The position numbers and the translations under genes are program-made. A stretch of 20,642 bases of DNA, taken from NCBI GenBank assembly GCA_041573795.1, contig JBFFQB010000059.1:1-20642 (forward strand), read 5' to 3'. Position 1 is the stretch's first letter, and every line of letters starts with the position of its first letter. The notes beneath the pieces are model-generated. The model did no database searches. It saw only the letters and a program-made list of their open reading frames with translations, and was not told the origin of the DNA. Of the stretch, positions 1 to 7,041 are shown one piece after another. Origin of the DNA: E44-bin32 sp041573795 (GTDB taxonomy: Bacteria > Chloroflexota > Anaerolineae > Anaerolineales > E44-bin32).

Positions 1-724
1 ACAAAGGTTCAGCTATATACCGCTAGAACTATGGCCTATACGGAAAACTCGCTCAAAAAGTTTCAGACTCATGCACGTGATCTTCCATGATCTTTGTGAC
101 CCGATCCCAATCTGTGGGCAGGGTTGATACTCTTGGTAGGTTAGAGCGATACCCTAAGCTTAATTACACGAGATCCGAGGGAAAAGTTGCATCCAATTAA
201 AAAAATTGCGAATGTTCGCGGGGGCATGATTGCAAGATAAGCCATGGAAGTGAACAAGATGGAACCCGGTTGGACCAAACCCACCGACGCACATGTGTCT
301 CCCCAATAGACATAATGAGCATGAGAATTTCTAGCGCAAGTGGACCATGAGGCTCTCACAGGAAGCTATCAGCCAAGCTGGCTGGCTTGATTGATTCTAT
401 TGACCGAGAGACTCAGCAACTCTACCTGGCGTTTCAAGGTACAGCCTTTACATGTGATTTCCAAGCAACACCTAACGCGTCCATCGAATCGATTACGCCC
501 TTTGAATCTTCCTAGATGCTCAAGGCCATCCACCTGATCCCCTGGTCCTCTTGCAGATATCCTATATTGGACTAAAATTATCCATATTGATTTTGTAAGA
601 GCATCGCATCTTCCGTGATGCCTGAGTGGAAGAGATTTTTACTCAGACATCGGAAGAAAATTCACTTCCAATGGCTAAGATAACTGAGCAATAACCGCTC
701 TTGATAGAAGGAGATAGGTAGAAG
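1..724. other. Gene-free left end of the window
   Basis: No convincing coding region lies here. The only open frames are short, lack a ribosome binding site and resemble no family I know. The stretch is visibly more AT-rich than the genes to its right. It holds one imperfect hairpin near its right end (609-657, listed separately) and the ribosome binding site of the following peptidase (AGAAGGAG at 706-713). A minor dyad, CAAGC/GCTTG, lies near 373-388. I see no RNA gene, mobile element or tandem repeat. Confidence 0.6.
609..657. promoter_or_regulatory. Imperfect hairpin in the leader of the M4 peptidase gene
   Basis: The left arm is TCTTCC (609-614), GATG (617-620) and CTGAGT (622-627). The right arm is ACTCAG (641-646), CATC (648-651) and GGAAGA (652-657). 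This gives 16 base pairs interrupted by a 2-nt bulge and one mismatch, around a 13-nt loop. It lies about 70 nt upstream of the peptidase start, so it could be a leader-RNA structure, an operator, or the terminator of an unseen gene. No U-tract follows on either strand, which argues against a plain intrinsic terminator. Confidence 0.4.
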
Positions 725-2596
725 ATGAAAATTCGAGGGATAGGATACGGCCTTCTGATCTTACTGTTGTTAACATTGGGTGTTACGGCAGTTGCCGGTG
801 CCCAGCAACGCACCCATAACGGCTTTCGAGCACTTCAGGGTATTGAAGCAGCCGATTTCATGTTACCTGGAGATGTCAGGCTCATCCAAAGCTTTGACTT
901 GCCAGCATATAACCTGATCTACGAGCGGTACCAGCAGGTTTTCGGTGAAGTTGATGCGCAGGTCCTCGGGGGGCAACTCACGCTACTCAAGGACGGCTCA
1001 ACCACCAAATACATCATTGGTGCATATTACCCGGTTATCAATCCGGCGAATAACGTTACTTTGAGTGCCGCTGAAGCACGTCAGCGGGCGTCGGCGGATA
1101 TAGGCGCAGCAGGCGACCGGATCACCACACTCATGATCAACCCCGAATCGGGGCGCTACTTCTTTGAGGTGGAAACTCGACGTGCTGATGCTCGCTGGTT
1201 CCACTGGATCGATGCCGGCAACGGCGTCTTGTTGAACAAGTTCAATGCCATCATGTATGACTGCGACGCGAGCAGTTCGCCGTGTGGCTTTGGTGTACAG
1301 TACTCGACTGATCCGACGGATATCAAAGATCTTAGCGGCCTGACAAGCCTCAGCGATGGCAATTATCGGCTCGTGTCCTCCGATGGTCGTCAGGAGACCC
1401 ACGATCAAGGCTCTACACGTCGGCCGTTCCTGGGCCCCATCGCCACGGATTCAGATAATTCCTGGGTTCTGCTGGGGGATGAATCACCGGCGCAGCAGGC
1501 ACTCGTTGATGCTCACTATTATGCCTATGTGACCGATAGCTATTACCTCGATGCCCATGGCTATGACTGGGTTGCGCAAGCGATCGCCAATGGCGCTAAC
1601 AACACCATGGAAGTGCATGCACACTTCAGTGCAAGTTACAACAATGCGTTCTGGAACGGGACTTATATCGGTCTTGGCGATGGGGACCAGAGCGACTTTG
1701 AAGAGCTCACCTCTCTCGACGTGATTGGCCACGAGCTTACCCATGGCCTTACCGATTTCACCTCTGATCTGATTTACCAGAATGAATCCGGCGCACTGAA
1801 CGAAGCTTTCTCAGACATCATGGGCACCAGCATGGAATTCTGGGCCGAGGCAGCTGGTTTGGAGCCAGCACTCAGCTTGCAACCCGACTGGCAGATCGGT
1901 GAAGACTTCGATCTTCGTGGAGATGCAGTGGCAGGGTTCCGTAATATGGCAGATCCCGGAGAAGACAGCGATCCTTCGCATTACGATGAACGCTATACCG
2001 GCACGAGCGATAACGGTGGTGTACACATCAACTCGAGCATTGCCAACCACTGGTATTTTCTGCTTGTGAACGGCGGCCAGAACAGTGATCCAACCTTCGC
2101 CTCCGGTTCTGACGTGGCTGCCATAGGATTAGGAGCGGCTGAACCCATTGCCTTCCTCGGTTTTATATCCCTGCCGACGGACGCCACGTTCTGCGATGCG
2201 CGCGCCAGCACGATCACAGTGGGCGGAGCATTTCAATCGAATGTGGCTGATGCCTGGGACGAAGTCGGTGTGGATGATGCGCTTTGTAGCGCCGGGCCAG
2301 AACCCTCGCCCACACCTGAACCTACTGCCACCGCGACGGCTACGCCGGTACCAAGTGGTTTTAATTTGTCTGTGACAGGCTACAAGACTCAAGGTCTGCA
2401 AAAGGTAGATCTTACATGGAGTGGTACCACTTCCACAGATGTGGACGTGTATCGTGATGGCGTAGGTATCGTCACAACCCTAAATGACGGTTTCTTCACC
2501 GACAATATCAATCAACGGGGCGGTGGCGCCTATACCTACAAAGTTTGTGAAGCAGGAACGCAAACGTGTTCGAATGAGGCGAATGTTGATTTCTAA
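725..2596 (+). CDS. Secreted M4 (thermolysin-type) metallopeptidase with C-terminal FnIII-like domain
   Basis: This 623-residue zinc endopeptidase is probably secreted to degrade extracellular protein. A Sec signal peptide covers residues 1-26, with a hydrophobic LLILLLLTLGV core and a likely AGA|QQ cleavage site. A propeptide follows to about residue 200. The catalytic domain shows HELTH at 336-340 (two zinc ligands and the catalytic Glu), the third ligand E360 in NESGALNEAFSD, and the transition-state His 434 in NGGVHINSS, all as in thermolysin. A Pro/Thr linker (about 525-544) leads to a roughly 80-residue beta-rich domain with two cysteines (608, 615), resembling a fibronectin type III module and perhaps used for substrate or surface binding. 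The start is supported by AGAAGGAG ending 11 nt before ATG. It is transcribed alone and followed by a perfect 13-bp hairpin. Family assignment is secure; the C-terminal fold is inferred. Confidence 0.96.
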   Translation: MKIRGIGYGLLILLLLTLGVTAVAGAQQRTHNGFRALQGIEAADFMLPGDVRLIQSFDLPAYNLIYERYQQVFGEVDAQVLGGQLTLLKDGSTTKYIIGAYYPVINPANNVTLSAAEARQRASADIGAAGDRITTLMINPESGRYFFEVETRRADARWFHWIDAGNGVLLNKFNAIMYDCDASSSPCGFGVQYSTDPTDIKDLSGLTSLSDGNYRLVSSDGRQETHDQGSTRRPFLGPIATDSDNSWVLLGDESPAQQALVDAHYYAYVTDSYYLDAHGYDWVAQAIANGANNTMEVHAHFSASYNNAFWNGTYIGLGDGDQSDFEELTSLDVIGHELTHGLTDFTSDLIYQNESGALNEAFSDIMGTSMEFWAEAAGLEPALSLQPDWQIGEDFDLRGDAVAGFRNMADPGEDSDPSHYDERYTGTSDNGGVHINSSIANHWYFLLVNGGQNSDPTFASGSDVAAIGLGAAEPIAFLGFISLPTDATFCDARASTITVGGAFQSNVADAWDEVGVDDALCSAGPEPSPTPEPTATATATPVPSGFNLSVTGYKTQGLQKVDLTWSGTTSTDVDVYRDGVGIVTTLNDGFFTDNINQRGGGAYTYKVCEAGTQTCSNEANVDF

Positions 2597-2620
2597 ATCA
2601 GATTGCATTCTTGTTTGAAT

Positions 2621-2650
2621 TCAGGGCGTAGCCAAATGGCTACGCCCTGA
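2621..2650. terminator. Hairpin terminator after the M4 peptidase
   Basis: A perfect 13-bp stem has arms TCAGGGCGTAGCC (2621-2633) and GGCTACGCCCTGA (2638-2650) around the loop AAAT. It begins 24 nt after the peptidase stop codon. The downstream T-run is poor (TCCTTATGG), so termination may be inefficient or factor-assisted. Confidence 0.75.
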
Positions 2651-2974
2651 TCCTTATGGCGCAACGAGAAAGACGTGTTACCAAGAGATTTCAAGCATGA
2701 CGGACTGTCCTTCTGTCCTGCGTTGCAATTGCGCCTCGCTCTGGGTCCGTGCAAAAGACATTGCTGACAGGATGGGTCTAGCTTCTAATTAGAAGTCGCA
2801 TATCTCGGGTGCGCACGCTTCCAAAAAGGCGAGGTGGGGAGGGATTGCAATCCATGCTTTAACAACTGGATCGCCTAGATTTTGTTATAACTACGTTGCA
2901 TGGTCCGCAGGCGGGATGTCTTATCTGCATGCTGTATTACATCTCAAGCGCAGGGTTCACCTGGAGGTACGGGG
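2651..2974. other. Intergenic region with two perfect palindromes upstream of the lipoprotein hydrolase
   Basis: No gene is visible. There are two perfect palindromes: CTTCTAATTAGAAG (2782-2795) and GGATTGCAATCC (2842-2853). A possible -10 element, TATAAC, lies at 2886-2891, but I found no good -35 at normal spacing. The region ends in GGAGG (2963-2967), 7 nt before the TTG chosen as the start of the next gene. The palindromes are plausible operators for this gene; no regulator is identified. Confidence 0.4.
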
Positions 2975-4132
2975 TTGCTTGCTTTGTCCACTCGAAAATC
3001 GCTCATCTTCGCATGCTTGATCCTTCTCATGGTTGTTGCCGGTTGCATCCGGACAAGAGCAGATCAAGCGATTGGGTTAATTCCTGAGGGGCGAGACGTT
3101 GAGTCTCCCGACCTCGCCATAACCCTGGACCCTACTGCGACCTACCTTTCACCCCCTCTCAAAGCAACGCCTTCTCCCACAGCCACGATCATCCCGACCC
3201 CGACTGTGACGGAAATCATCTTTGAAGTCGGACGGGAGATCACAATCCCGTACCTGAAAGAACTGAAGATCGCCGGAAGCGAGATCACCTTCGAGCAAAG
3301 GCTTCCCGGTACCTTTTATTATGAGCGGCACGTCGTCAGTTACATTTCGGAAGGTAACAAGATCTATGGATTACTGACGGTTCCATTCACGCAAACCCCA
3401 GAAAATGGCTTCAAGGCCATTATCTTCAATCACGGCTACATTCCGCCTGCAGCCTACCGGACAACAGAGCGTTATGAAGCCTATGTCGATTACCTTGCGC
3501 GCAGTGGTTTTGTGGTCTTCAAAATCGATTACCGTGGTCATGGGCAATCCGAAGGAGAACCCTCTGGTTCCTATTTTTCACCCGGCTACACGATCGACTC
3601 AATTGCGGCGCTTAAGAGCCTGCAAACGCTGGACTTCATCGATCCTCACGGAATTGGTATGTGGGGTCATAGCATGGCTGGCAACCTGACCTTGCGGGCG
3701 ATGCTTATCGAACCGGATATCCAAGCCGGCGTGATCTGGGCTGGGGCTGTTTACAGCTACGATGATTTTGGACAATATGGCATTGATGACAACACCTACC
3801 GGCCGCCGGTAACGCCAGAAGGAAATGAACGACGTCGAAGGTCGCAGGAGATCTTCGACGCCTACGGTCGCCCCGGTAGCGAGAGCGCATACTGGAGCGC
3901 TGTTTCTCTGACGGAGAATATCGAATTCCTCAACCGTCCCCTGCAGATCCACCACGCACAGGATGATACGGTGGTGAGCATCGAATACTCCTATGGCCTG
4001 GCGGCGGTTCTGCAAGAGAATCGTAAAGAATACGAGTTCTACACTTATGAAGGCGGAGGACACAACCTCATTTCGCCTTATTTCGGTCAAGCCATGCTGC
4101 GAACGGTGGAATTCTTCAAAGATAATTTATGA
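2975..4132 (+). CDS. Lipoprotein alpha/beta hydrolase (S9/DUF1749-like esterase or peptidase fold)
   Basis: This is a probable membrane-anchored serine hydrolase; the substrate is unknown. The frame is open from an ATG at 2900, but TTG at 2975 is the better start. It has GGAGG 7 nt upstream and gives a textbook lipoprotein signal: positively charged N-terminus, hydrophobic core, lipobox VAGC with Cys 24. A low-complexity Pro/Thr tether follows (about residues 52-80). The hydrolase core has an HG oxyanion motif (153-154, in IFNHGYIPP), YRGHGQS (186-192), the nucleophile elbow GHSMAG (nucleophile Ser 233), the likely acid Asp 330 in HHAQDDTVV, and His 363 in GGGHNL, so the triad is complete. 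Length is 385 residues from this start. It is transcribed alone and followed by a strong hairpin. Fold and triad are clear; the specific activity is not. Confidence 0.88.
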   Translation: MLALSTRKSLIFACLILLMVVAGCIRTRADQAIGLIPEGRDVESPDLAITLDPTATYLSPPLKATPSPTATIIPTPTVTEIIFEVGREITIPYLKELKIAGSEITFEQRLPGTFYYERHVVSYISEGNKIYGLLTVPFTQTPENGFKAIIFNHGYIPPAAYRTTERYEAYVDYLARSGFVVFKIDYRGHGQSEGEPSGSYFSPGYTIDSIAALKSLQTLDFIDPHGIGMWGHSMAGNLTLRAMLIEPDIQAGVIWAGAVYSYDDFGQYGIDDNTYRPPVTPEGNERRRRSQEIFDAYGRPGSESAYWSAVSLTENIEFLNRPLQIHHAQDDTVVSIEYSYGLAAVLQENRKEYEFYTYEGGGHNLISPYFGQAMLRTVEFFKDNL

Positions 4133-4156
4133 GCAAAATAGCGGTCAAAACATACA

Positions 4157-4180
4157 AAAAGCGCCCGATCGGGCGCTTTT
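4157..4180. terminator. Bidirectional intrinsic terminator
   Basis: Arms AAAAGCGCCC (4157-4166) and GGGCGCTTTT (4171-4180) surround GATC. The stem is followed by T-rich sequence (CATTCTT) and preceded by an A-run, so it can act on both strands. It lies 24 nt after the hydrolase stop codon and just left of the orphan tRNA fragment. Before any insertion it could have separated the hydrolase gene from a convergent tRNA gene. Confidence 0.85.
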
Positions 4181-4188
4181 CATTCTTC

Positions 4189-4234
4189 CAGGTAGCGGGG
4201 CTAGGATTCGAACCTAGGACCTTCAGGTTATGAG
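4189..4234 (-). repeat. Orphan 3' fragment of the initiator tRNA gene (candidate distal att site)
   Basis: These 46 bases are identical to 18137-18182, which is the part of the intact initiator tRNA gene from the first base of the anticodon loop to two bases past the encoded CC. Orientation is the same. To the right, identity stops exactly at the edge of the anticodon loop, and the tRNA 5' half is absent, so this copy cannot make a tRNA. This is the usual form of the remote att site of an element integrated by a tyrosine recombinase into the 3' part of a tRNA gene. Directly after the repeat comes GAGTTCGAATCC (4232-4243), which looks like a T-loop on the plus strand. It may be another tRNA remnant or chance. 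Confidence 0.85.
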
Positions 4235-4538
4235 TTCGAATCCAAAAACAGGGGCCTTGGTTCGTCAGGCTGGGTTTCTAAGGGTAGCCTTGCGATATGC
4301 GGTTATCGCGAAACCTGCCAAGTCTATTTATATCCATTCTAACTCAACTGTCTCGATACAGTAAGCAGGTCACCATGCACACATGTCCATTGAAATGCGA
4401 ACAAAACCAGGTTTAATTCAGGTAGCGATTTTCAGGAAGGACCTGTGTTCAATCCCTGACACTCACTTTATAGCTGGATCAGTTTTTTAGGGGCAGGTCA
4501 GTGAATATATCATCGGGTCAGCGGCAACATCCCGGCTC
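4235..4538. other. Gene-free stretch between the tRNA fragment and the MerR-type regulator
   Basis: No gene is seen. It contains TCGTCAGGC at 4262-4270, the same 9-mer found in the tRNA-fMet D/anticodon region and near the other repeat copy. A small dyad GCGATA/TATCGC lies at 4292-4309, flanked by GGTTT and AAACC, which could extend it. TCAGGTAGCG at 4418-4427 matches the ten bases at 18136-18145, just past and into the tRNA 3' end. The mix of tRNA-like scraps suggests recombination debris. No clear terminator for the regulator gene could be recognised. Confidence 0.4.
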
Positions 4539-5159
4539 TCAAGGAATATCTTGGTATTCCTCATAGGTTTGCAACATTGAACGAAGGATCAGATCTGTAT
4601 ATTTATTGATTTTATGGAACATCTCAGCCCAAATCCGTGGTGACCGAACAGACACGTGCCTAAAAACCTCAAGCATGGCATCCAGCATCATCCTTCGAAA
4701 AAAAAGGAACGCACGAGTAGCATCGATGCTGCTCAAGCCCTGACTAAAGGCCCAGTAGGCATAATTACTACCAACCAACCTTGCCTCACTATCGGAGCCC
4801 TCTTCGCCATTGGCTAGATAAGTCCTTAGCCCTTGTAAGATTTCTTTTCCACCGCGACGGAATTTTGCCCGTCCTTCCTGATCGATTTTTTGATACCACA
4901 CTTGCGACTCTAACTCACCCTCCTCTATATGGAATCGTGTATGCCAGAGTGCTCTTAAAATCACTAGATCTGCTTCAGATGCTGCATCCACCCCTCGTGA
5001 TTGCCGCCAGATTTCAATATCTTCACGACGGAAACGTCGATGCCCCCCCTTTGTCCGATGGACAGGTAACAATCCACTATCCCCCCAACGTCGGAGGGTA
5101 TTAGGGTGGATCCCCAGGAGGGTTGCTGTTTCTGTTAAACTCAACCATTCTTCCGTCAT
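4539..5159 (-). CDS. MerR/excisionase-type HTH regulator with C-terminal RsbRD-like helical domain
   Basis: This is a 206-residue probable transcription factor. Residues 6-53 form a MerR/BldC-type winged helix: LSLTETATLLGIHPNTLRRW, then a wing ending in TKGGHRRFRREDIE. There is no long MerR dimerisation helix and no B12-binding domain. Residues about 70-206 are helical, with a pattern (G-LSSIDATRAFLFFRRMML, later a helix around NKYTDLILRSML) that resembles the N-terminal domain of RsbR-type co-antagonists (RsbRD_N), a possible sensory bundle. The gene lies 121 nt downstream of the last gene of the hem operon, same strand, and is markedly AT-rich (24/60 G+C on one line). The ribosome binding site is weak. 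It could regulate the hem operon or itself. It could also be an excisionase-derived factor left from a mobile element, though the large C-terminal domain speaks for a regulator. Confidence 0.8.
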   Translation of the reverse strand: MTEEWLSLTETATLLGIHPNTLRRWGDSGLLPVHRTKGGHRRFRREDIEIWRQSRGVDAASEADLVILRALWHTRFHIEEGELESQVWYQKIDQEGRAKFRRGGKEILQGLRTYLANGEEGSDSEARLVGSNYAYWAFSQGLSSIDATRAFLFFRRMMLDAMLEVFRHVSVRSPRIWAEMFHKINKYTDLILRSMLQTYEEYQDIP

Positions 5160-5193
5160 GCTAACGATCCAATCCTACCCAAGATTCTGTCAC

Positions 5194-5225
5194 CTTATAA
5201 CATCTCCAATGATCCATGGGATCAA
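5194..5225 (-). promoter_or_regulatory. Candidate promoter/operator of the MerR-type gene with an extended spacer
   Basis: Reading the minus strand, TTGATC (5225-5220) and TATAAG (5199-5194) are separated by 20 nt, 35 nt or more upstream of the regulator start. The perfect dyad TGATCC/GGATCA around ATG (5210-5224) overlaps the -35 side. Extended 19-20 bp spacers with a dyad are known from MerR-controlled promoters, so autoregulation is plausible. The -35 match is only partial and the assignment is tentative. Confidence 0.3.
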
Positions 5226-5280
5226 GCAGAATTTTCAGCGCTAAGTCATGATGACCTGCATAGATGCACTGGAGCAATGC

Positions 5281-5679
5281 TCAGGAATTCCGCTCGCGTA
5301 TCTTCTTGACCAGGCCAAACCGCAAAACTATACCACCAAATATCCCGATCAAATGGGTGATCAGGAACGGTTGGATCGCGATCCCAGGATCAAGTGTTTG
5401 CTTTATCAGGAAATAAGGCACCCAGGCTCCGATCCCAATGATGAACAAGTAGAGGCTGAGTTTTCTGTTTCGTTCTGAGACTGGCCGGGCGCCGTCAACC
5501 GTTGCTCGTCGTTTCAACCAGGAACCGGATATAACAAAGGTGAGATGTACGGCGAGGTACGGCCACAGCGAGGCCTCATAACCCCGAAGTTCTTTAAGGA
5601 TATAAGGGATCCATGCCAGCACGCCTACGGCGATGAACAGTTTGGAGAGGACCTGCAAGGATTGTTGGGTTAGCTTCAT
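5281..5679 (-). CDS. Small four-helix membrane protein with internal duplication, last gene of the hem operon
   Basis: I do not recognise a named family. The start is ATG at 5679 (132 residues), with GGAGG six nt upstream; an earlier in-frame ATG at 5808 would overlap hemL and lacks support. Four hydrophobic segments lie at about 10-28, 38-55, 74-92 and 101-120, with a charged loop between the second and third. The two halves are related: GVLAWIPYIL...WPYLAVHL...ISGSWLKR aligns with GIGAWVPYFL...QPFLITHL...FGGIVLRF. Each half is thus a two-helix unit with a conserved AW-PY motif and a P-L--HL motif containing His. It begins 40 nt after hemL stops and is probably co-transcribed with the hem genes. 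A membrane role connected with porphyrin, heme or iron handling is possible, but this rests on position only. Confidence 0.75.
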   Translation of the reverse strand: MKLTQQSLQVLSKLFIAVGVLAWIPYILKELRGYEASLWPYLAVHLTFVISGSWLKRRATVDGARPVSERNRKLSLYLFIIGIGAWVPYFLIKQTLDPGIAIQPFLITHLIGIFGGIVLRFGLVKKIRERNS

Positions 5680-5719
5680 CACTGACCTCCAAAAGATCTT
5701 GACCCCGACGCGAAGCGAA

Positions 5720-7009
5720 CTAGAGGCGCTCCATCGCCCGGTCCGCAGCGGTGATCGTGCGCCCGATACTTTCTTCATCATGAACAGTCGAAAGGAAGCC
5801 GGCTTCAAACTGCGAGGGAGCCAGGTAGATCCCCTGCTCCAGCATCACCTTAAAGTAGCGACCAAAGCGCTCGACGTTGCATTGCTTTACCTGCGGCCAG
5901 TCGTACACTGGCTGATCGACGAAGAACGTCGAGAACATCGTCCCCACGCGAGTCTGGTAGATCGGGACCTGGTGGGCTGCCGCACTTAGCCGGATACCCT
6001 CATCCAATCTACGGGCGCGCTGCTCGAGTGTCTTCCAGAGCGCCGGATCCTTGAGAATTTCCAGGGTGACTTTGCCGGCGGTCATCGCCAGCGGATTGCC
6101 CGAGAGCGTTCCAGCCTGGTACACCGAACCGGCAGGAGCAATCATCTCCATGATCTCGCGTCGACCACCATAAGCACCGACTGGCAGACCTCCCCCGATG
6201 ACCTTGCCCAGCGTGGTGAGATCCGGCTGGATTGCGTACAGCGCTTGGGCACCACCGGGATGAACCCTGAAACCGGTCATAACTTCATCAAAGATGAGCA
6301 GCGCTCCATATTGATCGCAGAGCTCACGCAGGCCTTCAAGGAAGCCCTGGCGGGGAGGGATGACACCCATATTCCCCGCAACGGGCTCAATGATGATCGC
6401 CGCGATCTCTTCCGGATACCGTTCAAATAGCGCGGCAACCCCGGAGAGCTCATTGAAGGGGGCAACCAGGGTATCGGCTGCGACAGCCTGCGGTACCCCC
6501 GGGGAGTCGGGCAATCCCAGCGTCGCGACCCCTGAACCCGCCTGTACCAGCAGCATATCTGCGTGACCGTGATAGCAGCCTTCGAATTTGATGATCTTGG
6601 CTCTCTGTGTGAACGCACGCGCCAGGCGTAGTGCGCTCATGGTTGCCTCGGTCCCCGAGTTCACAAAGCGGATCAACTCCAGCGCAGGCATAAATTCCCG
6701 AATGAGTTCGGCGAGCTCAACCTCAAGCCGGCAGGGCGCTCCATAGCTCGTCCCACGCCCGGCTGCGTCGCGGAGTGCGGCTACCACACGTTCATGCGCA
6801 TGCCCAAGGATCAGGGGTCCCCATGAGAGCACATAATCAATGTAGACGTTGCCATCGACATCATAGATATGGGGCCCGAGGGCGCGCTCGATAAAAAGGG
6901 GCTGCCCGCCGACAGCGCGGAACGCGCGCACCGGCGAGCTTACCCCCCCGGGAAGGATTTGCTTTGCTCGTTCGAACAATCGCCCGGATTCATGGGTTTG
7001 TAAGGTCAT
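5720..7009 (-). CDS. hemL: Glutamate-1-semialdehyde 2,1-aminomutase
   Basis: This PLP enzyme converts glutamate-1-semialdehyde to 5-aminolevulinate, the second step of the C5 pathway, working with HemA of the same operon. Motifs include LPGGVSSPVRAF near the N-terminus, SGTEA (118-122), FDEVMTGF and the PLP-binding Lys 269 in TTLGKVIGGGLPVGAY. I place the start at ATG 7009 (429 residues) because AAGGA lies 8-9 nt before it. The upstream ATG at 7018 directly abuts that Shine-Dalgarno sequence. Length fits the family (about 425-430). It lies 32 nt after hemY stops and 40 nt before the small membrane protein gene. Assignment is secure. Confidence 0.96.
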   Translation of the reverse strand: MTLQTHESGRLFERAKQILPGGVSSPVRAFRAVGGQPLFIERALGPHIYDVDGNVYIDYVLSWGPLILGHAHERVVAALRDAAGRGTSYGAPCRLEVELAELIREFMPALELIRFVNSGTEATMSALRLARAFTQRAKIIKFEGCYHGHADMLLVQAGSGVATLGLPDSPGVPQAVAADTLVAPFNELSGVAALFERYPEEIAAIIIEPVAGNMGVIPPRQGFLEGLRELCDQYGALLIFDEVMTGFRVHPGGAQALYAIQPDLTTLGKVIGGGLPVGAYGGRREIMEMIAPAGSVYQAGTLSGNPLAMTAGKVTLEILKDPALWKTLEQRARRLDEGIRLSAAAHQVPIYQTRVGTMFSTFFVDQPVYDWPQVKQCNVERFGRYFKVMLEQGIYLAPSQFEAGFLSTVHDEESIGRTITAADRAMERL

Positions 7010-7041
7010 TCTGCTCATCCTTGGCTTGATTTCATCTTGAT

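Noticed and set aside
141..359. 72-residue minus-strand open frame at the left end
   Set aside because: No ribosome binding site, no family resemblance and unusual composition; probably chance in AT-rich DNA.
4189..4234. A second functional tRNA-Met gene
   Set aside because: Only the anticodon-loop-to-3' part is present; the D arm and acceptor 5' strand are missing and unrelated sequence follows.
4539..5159. The HTH gene as an excisionase proving mobility
   Set aside because: The HTH resembles excisionases, but the roughly 140-residue C-terminal helical domain is typical of regulators, so it cannot count as evidence of a recombination gene.
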